Made by a program: the position numbers and the translations under genes. The notes under the pieces are model-generated. The model was not told the origin of the DNA and made no database searches. It was given only the letters and a program-made list of their open reading frames with translations. Source: Komagataeibacter sp. FNDCF1 (lineage in GTDB: Bacteria; Pseudomonadota; Alphaproteobacteria; Acetobacterales; Acetobacteraceae). From it: 64,000 bases of DNA. Location: positions 2,079,001-2,143,000 of the forward strand of contig NZ_JAIWOT010000001.1 of assembly GCF_021295335.1 (NCBI RefSeq). Reading direction: 5' to 3'. The first letter of the stretch is position 1; each line of letters opens with the position of its first letter. Below, one piece after another: positions 30,092 to 38,640 of this stretch.

Positions 30092-31786
30092 TCAGCGCGC
30101 GGCAGGCGGCCGGGCATTGGCGGTCGCCACGCGACGCCCCCACGAAATCAGGTCGCTCGTGCAGTCATCGCGGTCGATCACGCATTCGATCAGGGTCGGC
30201 CCTTCCGTGTTCGCAACGGCGGCGGCAATGGCCTTTTCCATTTCAGCGCCGGTCGTTGCACGGAATCCCTTGCCGTGGCCATCTTCGGCGTTGAACACGT
30301 TCATCAGACCCGCATAATCCCAGTTCTTGATGTTGTTGTATGGTCCATCATGAATCTGGACTTCAATGGTGTAGCCACGGTTGTTGATCAGGAAAATGAT
30401 CACCGGCAGCCTGAGCCGCACCATCTGCGCCACTTCCTGCGCCGTCAGCTGGAAGGAACCGTCACCGATCATGGCAATGATCCGGCGCTCCGGCTCGGCC
30501 ACGGCATAGCCGAAGGTGGCCGGGACGGACCAACCGATATGGCCCCACTGCATTTCCAGCTCCACGCGCGCACCACGCGGCAGCTTCATCTGCATGGCGT
30601 TGAACCACGAATCACCCGTTTCCGCGATAACCGTGGTGTTCGATGTCAGCAGGTTCTGGATCTGGCGCGCCATTTCCGGGCGCACCAGCGGCGCATCCGG
30701 GGCTGCCGCCGCCACGGGTGCGTGCGGTGTGCGGATGCGGCGGTATTCAACCAGTGTCGCATCCTTTTTGGGCTGGCCCTTTACCCGTTCAATCAGCGCG
30801 TCGATCACATCCCGCAGGTGAACGCCGTCAAAGGCCTTGCCGCCTGCCGCGATGTGGCGGCCATCCAGCAGGGCAACGTTCTCGCCCCTGGGCCAGGCGG
30901 TCCAGCCAACGGTGGAATAGTCATTGAAGACCGGGGTCAGGCACAGTACGCCGTCCGACCAGTCGAATATCTGCTGCGCCTTGGGGCTGCTGACATCCCC
31001 CCAGTAGGTGCCGATATAGGCCGGATGGTCTTCGGGGAAGAAGCTCTTGGCGGCAGCCATGGTCGCCACGGCGCAGCCCAGCGCATCGGCCAGGCGGATG
31101 GCGGCTTCCTCGCAGCCTGCGGCACGCAGGCGGCTGCCCAGCAGCAGCATCGGCTTCTTGCGGCTGGCAATGAAGCTGGCCAGTTCATCCACCGCCAGCT
31201 TCAGCGTCTGGGCGTCGGACGGCGCATCGGCCAGGATCGCGCCAACCGGGCCGGGACGCGGGCAGGGCTGGGAGGAGACATTGCACGCGATCTCGATATA
31301 GGCGGGCTTCTTCTCCCGCAGCGCGGTGCGGATGGCATGGTCGATCAGCACCGGCGCATCATCAGCCGAGGTGATGGAGACCGCCGCACAGGTCAGCCGT
31401 TTCGCGATTTCAAGCTGGTATCCGTAATCCGGCGTGCCAATGGTGTGATGCAGGATATGGCCGCTGCCATGATCGTTTGAATTGGGTGCGCCCGAAATCA
31501 GGATGACCGGCAGGTTCTCCGCATAGGCACCGCCGATGGCATTGAGCGCGGACAGCGCGCCCACGCTGAAGGTGACAACGGCAGCCCCCGCCCCATTGGC
31601 ACGGGCATAGCCTTCGGCGCTGAAGCCGCAGTTGAGTTCGTTGCAGCAGTAGACCTGCCGCAGGCCGTCGATTTCCAGAAGCTGGTCAAGCAGGACGAGG
31701 TTATAGTCGCCCGCAACCGCAAAGTGATCCTTCAGCCCGATCTGTACCAGGCGCTCACCCAGATAATGGCCAACAGTATACGTCAT
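30092..31786 (-). CDS. pdc: Pyruvate decarboxylase
   Basis: Thiamine-diphosphate enzyme that converts pyruvate to acetaldehyde and CO2. The 564 residues start at [20 protein letters not shown], typical of bacterial PDCs (Acetobacter, Zymomonas type), with the catalytic Glu region [12 protein letters not shown], the His-His pair seen in ILHHTIG and the TPP motif [15 protein letters not shown] ending in NN. A longer upstream frame to 31876 is not conserved; GGAAGG precedes ATG 31786. Rare in bacteria but characteristic of acetic acid bacteria. Lies directly downstream of the D-lactate dehydrogenase gene, suggesting lactate use through acetaldehyde to acetate. Confidence 0.97.
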   Translation of the reverse strand: MTYTVGHYLGERLVQIGLKDHFAVAGDYNLVLLDQLLEIDGLRQVYCCNELNCGFSAEGYARANGAGAAVVTFSVGALSALNAIGGAYAENLPVILISGAPNSNDHGSGHILHHTIGTPDYGYQLEIAKRLTCAAVSITSADDAPVLIDHAIRTALREKKPAYIEIACNVSSQPCPRPGPVGAILADAPSDAQTLKLAVDELASFIASRKKPMLLLGSRLRAAGCEEAAIRLADALGCAVATMAAAKSFFPEDHPAYIGTYWGDVSSPKAQQIFDWSDGVLCLTPVFNDYSTVGWTAWPRGENVALLDGRHIAAGGKAFDGVHLRDVIDALIERVKGQPKKDATLVEYRRIRTPHAPVAAAAPDAPLVRPEMARQIQNLLTSNTTVIAETGDSWFNAMQMKLPRGARVELEMQWGHIGWSVPATFGYAVAEPERRIIAMIGDGSFQLTAQEVAQMVRLRLPVIIFLINNRGYTIEVQIHDGPYNNIKNWDYAGLMNVFNAEDGHGKGFRATTGAEMEKAIAAAVANTEGPTLIECVIDRDDCTSDLISWGRRVATANARPPAAR

Positions 31787-31814
31787 TATTTCGACTTTCC
31801 TTCCCTTGTGTGGT

Positions 31815-31914
31815 GGCGCGTTCACGCGCCCTTCCCCATAGGGGACCACATGGATGGCCCGTATCCGGGCCATCATGCCGAAAGGACAGGATGCCTGCCG
31901 GTAGATCCGGCAGG
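31815..31914 (-). promoter_or_regulatory. Three hairpins in the dld-pdc gap
   Basis: Perfect inverted repeats follow one another: GGCGCG-TTCA-CGCGCC (31815-31830), GATGGCCCG-TATC-CGGGCCATC (31853-31874) and CCTGCCGG-TAGAT-CCGGCAGG (31894-31914). The last starts next to the dld stop codon and the first lies about 30 bases before pdc. None has a T run. They may process or attenuate a dld-pdc transcript. Confidence 0.5.
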
Positions 31915-31915
31915 A

Positions 31916-33649
31916 TCAGCCTACACTTTCGGCAATCCAGTTCCGGCGCTTGGTGGCCTGCCCAATGCCCGGATTGAAACAGTTGCACGGATCAAGCTGG
32001 CGGTAATGGGCCAGCACGTCATCGGGGGCAGCATAGAGATGCCCGAAATTATGCTCCGCCGGATACCGCGCGCCACGCCTGTCCAGACCCGGCAGCATGC
32101 GGTGTTCAAGCGCCATGCAGTCATAGCCTTTGCGGACCACATAGTCCTGGTGCATCACATGGCACAGGAAATGGCCGTAATACAGCTTGACGATGATCTC
32201 GTCCTCGATGTCCTTCGGCAGCACCTCGAACCAGTCCTGGTCGTTGCGGCGCAGCGCCACGTCCAGTGCCACGATGTTCTCGGTCGTGTCGGTGTGCACG
32301 TTACGATAGCGCACGGCCGCACCCGCCGCGGCAAAACGGTGCAGGAAGGCCTTCGACCCCTCATCGGGGGTGCATTCGAAGAAATCCCCTTCATGTGTCG
32401 CGAAATGGCTTTTGAGGAAATCGCGCGCCTCCTGTGCGCCCGATGCGCTGACCTTGAGCATGAGATGGTGCTCGAAACGGTCACGGTAGTCACGCATGCG
32501 CGCGGGCAGGTGTTTGGGAAAGAAGTGGCTCATGAACTGCATGAACCGGTCACTAAAATGTTTGGGCAGGAAGCCGATCCTGTCCGCCAGCCGGTCGAAT
32601 GCATTCTTCATGGCAAACAGGGCCGGCAGCCGCCGCGTGCCGATCATGCGGATGATGACGAAGGTGTCCTTGCCGTATTTTTCCGCAATGTTGAAGGCAT
32701 CGCGGTGCAGGTATTCACCGGCAATCGGCAGTTCCCTGAAGGATGCCAGGATGTGGCGGCGCACGTCTTCCAGCACATCGGTCTGGTTGGTGCCGATATA
32801 GAAGACGACGGGGTTCTTCTCCGCCTCGAACGTATCCAGCCGTACCGCGAACAGCCCCAGCTTGCCCGCACAGCCGGCCCCTTCGTGCAGGCGGCGCAGG
32901 TCGGCATTGTAGCGGGCCGGAGTATCGGCGTTCACGTCGCGCACATGGGTGGCATAATCGTCATCATGCCCGCGCCCGGCATTCCAGTTGATGCTTGAAT
33001 CAGCGAAGTTGCCTGCCTCCACCTGTTTCAGGATCGCCTCGGGGTCGGTGCCGAGTTCGATGCCAAGATGGTTGACCAGTTGCAGTTCACCCTTCTCCGA
33101 AACCTGGGCAAACAGCGCCATGTCGGTATAAGCCGGCCCACGACGCACCAGCGCGCCACCCGAATTGTTGCTGACCCCGCCGAATACGGACGCCCCGATG
33201 CACGATGAGCCGATGACGGAATGCGGCTCGCGCCCGATGGGGGCCAGCATGCCCTCCAGCTGGTCCAGCGTGGCACCCGGCAGGCAGACAACCTGCCTGC
33301 CGCCACCGATCAGGTGGATCGTGCGCATGCGCATGCTGTGCACGATCACGATATCACGGTCATAGGTATTGCCATCGGGGGTGGACCCGCCGGTCAGGCC
33401 GGTATTGGCCGCCTGCATGATCACGATCACGCCCGCCTTTACGCAGGCCTGCAGCACACGCCACTGTTCCACCAGCGAACCAGGCATGACGACCGCCAGA
33501 GCACGCCCTTCACCAAAACGGAACCCCCGGCGATAGGGCAGGGTTGCCCCGTCCTCGGTCAGCACGTGGTGCCTGCCCACGATCTGCCCGAGTTCCGTAA
33601 CCAGTTGTGCGCCCGTGGTGGATGACATGTCCTGTGCCGCTTTCAGCAT
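31916..33649 (-). CDS. dld: Quinone-dependent D-lactate dehydrogenase
   Basis: Membrane-associated FAD enzyme of the E. coli Dld type that oxidises D-lactate to pyruvate and passes electrons to quinone. The 577 residues show the FAD-binding motif MQAANTGLTGGSTPDG, the segment SCIGASVFGGVSNNSGGALV, and the Dld-specific C-terminal domain with HHLMLKVSASG and HHHR-like CHVMHQDYVV and PAEHNFGHLY. Length agrees with Dld (about 570). Product pyruvate is the substrate of the next gene. Confidence 0.96.
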   Translation of the reverse strand: MLKAAQDMSSTTGAQLVTELGQIVGRHHVLTEDGATLPYRRGFRFGEGRALAVVMPGSLVEQWRVLQACVKAGVIVIMQAANTGLTGGSTPDGNTYDRDIVIVHSMRMRTIHLIGGGRQVVCLPGATLDQLEGMLAPIGREPHSVIGSSCIGASVFGGVSNNSGGALVRRGPAYTDMALFAQVSEKGELQLVNHLGIELGTDPEAILKQVEAGNFADSSINWNAGRGHDDDYATHVRDVNADTPARYNADLRRLHEGAGCAGKLGLFAVRLDTFEAEKNPVVFYIGTNQTDVLEDVRRHILASFRELPIAGEYLHRDAFNIAEKYGKDTFVIIRMIGTRRLPALFAMKNAFDRLADRIGFLPKHFSDRFMQFMSHFFPKHLPARMRDYRDRFEHHLMLKVSASGAQEARDFLKSHFATHEGDFFECTPDEGSKAFLHRFAAAGAAVRYRNVHTDTTENIVALDVALRRNDQDWFEVLPKDIEDEIIVKLYYGHFLCHVMHQDYVVRKGYDCMALEHRMLPGLDRRGARYPAEHNFGHLYAAPDDVLAHYRQLDPCNCFNPGIGQATKRRNWIAESVG

Positions 33650-33794
33650 TCTGTTACTTCCTCAATGCATTCCGGAATGGCCCGACTGCCCCTGACAGAC
33701 GAGACCGCATTTCCAAAATGATGTTTTGTAGTCTCGCATGTTCCGCATCGGACGACTTGCGCATAAAATGCCGATGTCACATGTCCAAACAGAA

Positions 33795-33828
33795 CGGCCC
33801 GCCCGCCGGTCAGGGCGTGGCGGGCCGG
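33795..33828 (-). terminator. Terminator hairpin after alsS
   Basis: On the minus strand CGGCCCGCC and GGCGGGCCG pair around an inner GC-rich loop, followed by TTCTGTTT. It begins about 24 bases after the alsS stop and separates alsS from dld. Confidence 0.6.
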
Positions 33829-33851
33829 TTTCATCACGCCGGAACCAGGGT

Positions 33852-35543
33852 TCAGGCGGCGGCCGAGGTCTCGCCCAGCGTGGCCAGCGGTGTCATCAGC
33901 AGGTGGTTCTGGGAATAGTCGACCGGAACCGAGATCACGACCGGGCCTTCGATATCCATGGCTTCACGCAGTGCGCCCGCCACGCCATCGGCGGAATGGA
34001 CGGCGATGCCGTGCGCCCCGCAGGAGCGGGCGAACATGGCGAAGTCGATCGGCCCGAAATCCACGCCCGATCCACGACCGTACTTCTTCTTCTCCTGCAT
34101 CTCGACCATGTTGTAGGCCTGATCGACCCAGACCATGTGGATGAGATTGCACTTCAGCCGCACCGCCGTTTCCAGTTCCATGCACGACATCATGAAACCG
34201 CCGTCACCGGAAATGGAGATGACCTTCTGCGCCGGGTTGACCAGGCTTGCGGCAATGCCCCACGGCAGGCCGACGCCCATGGTCTGCTGGCCATTGCTGA
34301 TCAGCATCTGGCGTGCGCGGAAGGACAGCAGGTAACGCGCCAGCCAGATGTGGAAAGTACCCATGTCGAGGCACATGGTCACATCCGGGGTCACGAACTG
34401 CTCCAGTTCACGCACGATCTGCAGCGGGTGCACCGCCGTATTGGACGTGCTGCGCGCGCCTGACAGCGCGGACAGGCGGGTGGCGTGGTACTGGGCCAGG
34501 ATATCCTCAAGCTGCGGGGCGCGCGGCAGCCTGCCCGCCTGCGTCGCAAGCGCGCGGACGGAGGCGGCGATATCGCCAACCAGTTCCACTGCCGGGTCGT
34601 AATGCGTATCCAGTTCGGCGGGCACCACGTCCACATGAACGATCTTGCGGCCGTTATCGACATTCCACAGCCATGGATCGTATTCGATGGGGTTGTAACC
34701 GATCGAGATCACCAGATCCGCCTCATGCAGCAACTGGTCGCCCGGCTGGTTGCGGAACAGGCCCACGCGGCCGCCAAAGCGGTCGGACAGTTCCTGCGAA
34801 ACCGCACCCGCCGCCTGATAGGTGCCGATAACCGGCACGCCGGTCGTGGCCACCAGCGCGCGCACCGCGTCCGACACGTCGGGACGGCTGGCCAGCAGGC
34901 CCAGCAGGATGACCGGGCGCTGCGCCTTGCGGATCAGGCCCAGCGCCTCGCTCACGGCCTCGACCGGGGCGGCGCCCGGACCGGGCTGGGTGCCGCCCGC
35001 CAGCACCTTGCCTTTCGCCGGCATGGACAGGATATCCATCGGCGTGCTGATGAAGGCGGCACCGGGGCGACCGCTTTCGGCAAAGCGCAGCGCGTTGGCA
35101 ACCGCTTCGGACACGGCGGCGGGGGAGGTGATTTCCGCGCTGTATTTGGTGATCGGCTGGAACAGGGCAACCGTGTCCATGCTCTGGTGCGTAAGCTTCA
35201 GCCGGTCGGCCAGCTTGACCGCGCCGCCAATGGCCAGCACCGGGTCGCCTTCGGAATTGGCGGTGGCAAGCCCGGTCACGAAGTTGGAGGCACCGGGGCC
35301 GGACGTTGCAATGGCAACACCCGCCTTGCCGGTCAGGCGGCCGATACCACCGGCAATGAAGGCGGCGTTCTGCTCGTGGCGGGTCACCACGGTCTCGATC
35401 GGGCTGTCAACCAGCGCATCGAACAGGCGGTCCACCTTGGCGCCCGGAATGCCGAACACGTGGGTCGTGCCGTGTGCAACCAGGTTGCGCACGATCATGT
35501 CCGCCCCGCACTCCGGCGCGGCCGATTTGGTCTTGTCAGTCAT
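33852..35543 (-). CDS. alsS: Catabolic acetolactate synthase
   Basis: TPP enzyme that condenses two pyruvates to 2-acetolactate. The 563-residue single subunit looks like catabolic AlsS rather than the anabolic IlvB: GIPGAKVDRLFDAL at the N-terminus, the TPP motif GDGGFMMSCMELETAVR and HMVWVDQAYNMVEMQEKKKYGR, with no small regulatory subunit next door. It is preceded 72 bp upstream by acetolactate decarboxylase, giving a two-step acetoin pathway. Confidence 0.95.
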   Translation of the reverse strand: MTDKTKSAAPECGADMIVRNLVAHGTTHVFGIPGAKVDRLFDALVDSPIETVVTRHEQNAAFIAGGIGRLTGKAGVAIATSGPGASNFVTGLATANSEGDPVLAIGGAVKLADRLKLTHQSMDTVALFQPITKYSAEITSPAAVSEAVANALRFAESGRPGAAFISTPMDILSMPAKGKVLAGGTQPGPGAAPVEAVSEALGLIRKAQRPVILLGLLASRPDVSDAVRALVATTGVPVIGTYQAAGAVSQELSDRFGGRVGLFRNQPGDQLLHEADLVISIGYNPIEYDPWLWNVDNGRKIVHVDVVPAELDTHYDPAVELVGDIAASVRALATQAGRLPRAPQLEDILAQYHATRLSALSGARSTSNTAVHPLQIVRELEQFVTPDVTMCLDMGTFHIWLARYLLSFRARQMLISNGQQTMGVGLPWGIAASLVNPAQKVISISGDGGFMMSCMELETAVRLKCNLIHMVWVDQAYNMVEMQEKKKYGRGSGVDFGPIDFAMFARSCGAHGIAVHSADGVAGALREAMDIEGPVVISVPVDYSQNHLLMTPLATLGETSAAA

Positions 35544-35615
35544 GATTTCAGGTGTCCTGAACGGTTGCGCCGCAGCCGGTGGCCGGGCGGATGGTCAGGC
35601 GGGAGGGAAAAACCC

Positions 35616-36401
35616 TCAGCCGCCCTCGGCCACGCGAATGGCCTCGTGAATGTTTTCGGGGGACAGGTTGGCGCGTGCGAACTGTTCGGTACGGGGCAGC
35701 TGGATTTCCACATCGGAGATCACACCCACCTCAAGCCTGCCACGCAGCACGCCGTAATCGGTCACATGGCCACCGCGGCGCCCGTCTTCCGTCAGGAAGT
35801 GCAGGTGGTAGCCTGCCACGTTGACACCCTGCATGTAGCCCGGCGTGCGGAAGCCGAGCATGGTGCCGGTCGAGGCGCCAAGCTGCATGGTCGGCTGGCG
35901 GGCCACCACTTCCAGCATGGGGGGATAGGGCTGGCACTGGCAGAACACGGTGCGGGTCTCGACACGCTCGAACATGCCGGTAAAGCGCACGGCGGCAAAC
36001 AGGTTGGGGTTGTTGACGAGGTGATCGACAATCGCCTCGAAGCCTTCCTTGTCCTGCGCCGTGTCGATCATGTATTCCTTCTCCGGGTTGAAGAAGGTGA
36101 CGCAGGCGAACGGGGTCTTGAGATCGCCCGGCACGCGGCCCGCCTGCCCGTCGGCACGGAACTGGTGGATCACGCTGTCATTGACGATCATCTCGCCATC
36201 CAGGCCATTGAACGTGCCCAGGCCGAAATTGCCGTGCATGAGCAGTTCATCAAGCGTGGTCTCACCATCATAGACCGCATCAAGCAGCGCGGCCATGGTG
36301 GATGTCTGGTACAGGCGGTTCATGCGCGGGCGTACGCCGGTCGAATCCGCAGCGCTGGACCGGGTATCGACATCCCCTACCGAGTAGCATTTAAGCTTCA
36401 C
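35616..36401 (-). CDS. alsD: Acetolactate decarboxylase
   Basis: Zinc enzyme that converts acetolactate to acetoin. The metal-binding His cluster is visible in GYHLHFLTEDGRRGGH. I favour the GTG at 36401 (261 residues, reading VKLKCYSVGD), because AGGAG lies 9 bases upstream, whereas ATG 36419 has no ribosome site. It is first gene of the alsD-alsS unit and reads away from a small exported protein gene. A strong inverted repeat lies about 120 bases upstream. Confidence 0.95.
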   Translation of the reverse strand: MKLKCYSVGDVDTRSSAADSTGVRPRMNRLYQTSTMAALLDAVYDGETTLDELLMHGNFGLGTFNGLDGEMIVNDSVIHQFRADGQAGRVPGDLKTPFACVTFFNPEKEYMIDTAQDKEGFEAIVDHLVNNPNLFAAVRFTGMFERVETRTVFCQCQPYPPMLEVVARQPTMQLGASTGTMLGFRTPGYMQGVNVAGYHLHFLTEDGRRGGHVTDYGVLRGRLEVGVISDVEIQLPRTEQFARANLSPENIHEAIRVAEGG

Positions 36402-36521
36402 GACCTCAGTCTCCTGCATCGGGTGGCGCTGCAACGAAGGGCATCGCCCGGCCCGGTCTTTTGTGATTGCAGGAGGATGGTGCGGCAACCTGTTCCGTAC
36501 GTCCAATATATATTCAGATCG

Positions 36522-36548
36522 ATTTCCATATATAAAAAATATGGAAAT
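36522..36548. promoter_or_regulatory. 10-bp-arm inverted repeat upstream of alsD
   Basis: ATTTCCATAT and ATATGGAAAT are exact reverse complements 7 bases apart, in an AT-rich part of the 243-bp divergent gap between alsD and the exported protein at 36645. Size and position fit an operator for a dimeric regulator (for example LysR-type, as AlsR is in Bacillus), but no regulator gene adjoins. Confidence 0.55.
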
Positions 36549-36644
36549 GATCCCCGGCGAGAACTGGCGTGCAGGGCCCGCGCTTGCCCTGCGGCGCATG
36601 AGGCTGCCATTGTGGTCCGGCATGACAATTCAGGATAACCGGAT

Positions 36645-37046
36645 ATGAAATCACTTAACATGGCGCTTGCCGCCCTTGCCCTGGGCGGCATCATCTCGGC
36701 CGGCAGCCCGGCCCGCGCCGCGGATGACCCCAAGCCCCCCTATGGCCCCGGCGCCTATACGGGCGCATGGACGGCGCTTGGCCTCCAGCCCGTCACCATC
36801 AGCGCCAACAAGGCGCTTGGCCCGGCGGCACGGCTGTACCTGAAGCTGCCGGATTCACTTGGCAAGATCACCGGCCTGACCGGGCGCACCATCGAACTGA
36901 AGGTACAGGACGGCACATCACTGCGCTCGGTCGATGACAACCCGCGTACCGTCTTCCGCCTGACCTCCCCCAATGCCGCCGACCTGCAGATGCAGGGGCA
37001 GAAGCCCGGCCAGAAACTGGACCTGCCGCTCAGCCGCGCGGACTGA
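36645..37046 (+). CDS. Hypothetical exported protein
   Basis: Not recognised. The 133 residues carry a signal peptide (1-25, ending ARAAD) and a short soluble domain rich in Leu, Gly and Pro with no Cys. It could be a small beta protein of the periplasm. It is divergent from alsD and convergent with cbpM. Confidence 0.65.
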   Translation: MKSLNMALAALALGGIISAGSPARAADDPKPPYGPGAYTGAWTALGLQPVTISANKALGPAARLYLKLPDSLGKITGLTGRTIELKVQDGTSLRSVDDNPRTVFRLTSPNAADLQMQGQKPGQKLDLPLSRAD

Positions 37047-37048
37047 TC

Positions 37049-37084
37049 AAAAAAACGCCCCCGGCCCGGTCGGGGCGGGGGCGT
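37049..37084 (-). terminator. Rho-independent terminator after cbpM
   Basis: On the minus strand a stem of ACGCCCCC plus GCCC pairs with its complement (one bulge, loop about 5 bases) and runs into seven Ts (As at 37049-37055). It lies 7 bases after the cbpM stop and may also act for the convergent gene. Confidence 0.8.
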
Positions 37085-37090
37085 GTGGCT

Positions 37091-37420
37091 TCAGTCGTCC
37101 AGACTGGCCAGCAGCGCGCGGATCCGGCCGCGCAGTTCACTCTCACGCGGGGCGCTTATCGCCTCCCGCAGGCGGTACATCTGCCGGCGGGCGGCATAAA
37201 GCTGGTCGAGCAGCGAGAGGACGACGGGCACGCCCTCGTCATTGACCCCCATGTCCTCGCGCAGTTCGCGGATCAGCCGGGCCCGTGCCTCATCAATCTC
37301 ACGGAACAGGTAATGCCCGCGCGTGCCCTCCGGGCGGAGCCATTCACTGTCGATCCAGCCCTGCACATCCTCCACCGGCACGTTGCCGATGCGGATGCAG
37401 AGGGTCTCGAGCGTGATCAT
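37091..37420 (-). CDS. cbpM: Chaperone modulator CbpM
   Basis: 109-residue MerR-like/helical modulator that binds and restrains the J-domain co-chaperone CbpA. It has the N-terminal recognition-like helix region VQGWIDSEWLRPEG and helical C-terminal region, as in CbpM. Overlaps the cbpA stop by 4 bases, the usual cbpA-cbpM pairing. Confidence 0.9.
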   Translation of the reverse strand: MITLETLCIRIGNVPVEDVQGWIDSEWLRPEGTRGHYLFREIDEARARLIRELREDMGVNDEGVPVVLSLLDQLYAARRQMYRLREAISAPRESELRGRIRALLASLDD

Positions 37421-38358
37421 GCCTTCTCCTCCCCCTTCTCCCTGGCGGTACCGGGTGCTTCACCCCTGAGGAAGGCCTCAAGCGCCGGGTCCACCCTGCC
37501 GATGGTCACCACCAGCTTGACATACAGGTTGCCCGCCTCCTGCCCGCCATGGGCCTTGACCCCGCGCCCGCGCAGGCGCAGCACGCTGCCGCTGTCGGAA
37601 TGGGGGGGGACATTCATCTTGACCGACCCCGCCGGGGTGGGAATGGTAATGCTGCCACCCAGCACCGCCGTCTTCAGGTCGACGGGCAGCGACATGCGGA
37701 TGTCATTGCCGTCACGCGTATAGGTCTGGTCCGGCGCCACGGTGATGGTGATCAGCGCGTCCCCCGCAGGGCCGCCCTGCTGGCCGGGATCGCCCTTGCC
37801 GCGCAGGCGCATGACCTGATCATTCTCGATACCGGGCGGTATCTTGACATCCAGCTGCGCGCCGCCGGGCAGGGTGATGCGCGACGTGCCGCCATTGACG
37901 GAATCGAGGAAGCTGACCGTCAGGGCATACTGCCGGTCGGCCCCTTTCTGCGGTCCCTGCGGCCTGCGGCGGAAACCCCCGCCAAAACCGGCCCCACCGC
38001 CCCCCTGGCCGAACATGGAGCCGAAGATGTCGCCCAGATCATCTTCCGAAAACTGGCCGCCACCATAATTGAAGCCCTGCGCCCCTTCGGCATAATCACG
38101 GTAGCCCCGGCCGCCGCCGCCAAAACCCTTTTCCTGGCCGCTGGCATCGATCTCGCCCCGGTCATAGCGGGCGCGCTGCGCCTCATCGGACAGCAGGGCA
38201 TTGGCCGCGCCCACGGCCTTGAAGTTCTCCTCCGCCACCTTGTCGCCGGGATTGAGGTCGGGATGGTACTTCTTGGCCAGCTTGCGATAGGCCTTGCGTA
38301 TGTCATCCTGGCTGGCCGTACGTTTCAGGCCGAGTACTTCGTATGGATCCTTGCTCAC
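37417..38358 (-). CDS. cbpA: CbpA-type DnaJ-like co-chaperone
   Basis: 313 residues: J domain (1-68, with HPD in KKYHPDLNPGD), a Gly/Phe-rich region (about 78-135), then two DnaJ C-terminal substrate-binding domains and no zinc-finger cysteines, which marks it as CbpA (class B) and not DnaJ. Stimulates DnaK. The start is a GTG at 38358 with GGAGGG 11 bases upstream. A long inverted repeat lies about 50-125 bases upstream. Confidence 0.95.
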   Translation of the reverse strand: MSKDPYEVLGLKRTASQDDIRKAYRKLAKKYHPDLNPGDKVAEENFKAVGAANALLSDEAQRARYDRGEIDASGQEKGFGGGGRGYRDYAEGAQGFNYGGGQFSEDDLGDIFGSMFGQGGGGAGFGGGFRRRPQGPQKGADRQYALTVSFLDSVNGGTSRITLPGGAQLDVKIPPGIENDQVMRLRGKGDPGQQGGPAGDALITITVAPDQTYTRDGNDIRMSLPVDLKTAVLGGSITIPTPAGSVKMNVPPHSDSGSVLRLRGRGVKAHGGQEAGNLYVKLVVTIGRVDPALEAFLRGEAPGTAREKGEEKA

Positions 38359-38407
38359 TTAAAAATCATCCCTCCGTCAGGAACGGCCCGCCCGCACATG
38401 CGCCACG

Positions 38408-38484
38408 CCTGCCCTGTCACTACACACCATGAATACGGCCTTGCAGCCACTCTTCTCCCGATAATGGGAAGTGGACAGGGCAGG
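38408..38484 (-). promoter_or_regulatory. Long-arm inverted repeat upstream of cbpA
   Basis: CCTGCCCTGTC (38408-38418) is the reverse complement of GACAGGGCAGG (38474-38484), with a 55-base interior that has a smaller stem-loop. It lies 50 bases before the cbpA start in the 282-bp divergent gap with the antiporter gene. A folded 5' leader is possible. The rest of the gap is AT-rich (38490-38640) and probably holds the antiporter promoter; no clear boxes are seen. Confidence 0.45.
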
Positions 38485-38640
38485 GTCAATGAAAGTGGTC
38501 GAAATCTTCAGTTCATGCATGGCAGGCAGAAGAAAATAACAAAACAGTCACTTTTGAAATAACATTTTTTGTATTTTTATTTAACTGGAAAATGAAGTAT
38601 TCCCTTGGAACAATAGAACTATAAAAAAGACCCATCCCTG

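Noticed and set aside
34485-36638. Long open frame on the plus strand opposite alsS and alsD
   Set aside because: Antisense to two well-supported genes; composition is typical of a mirror frame.
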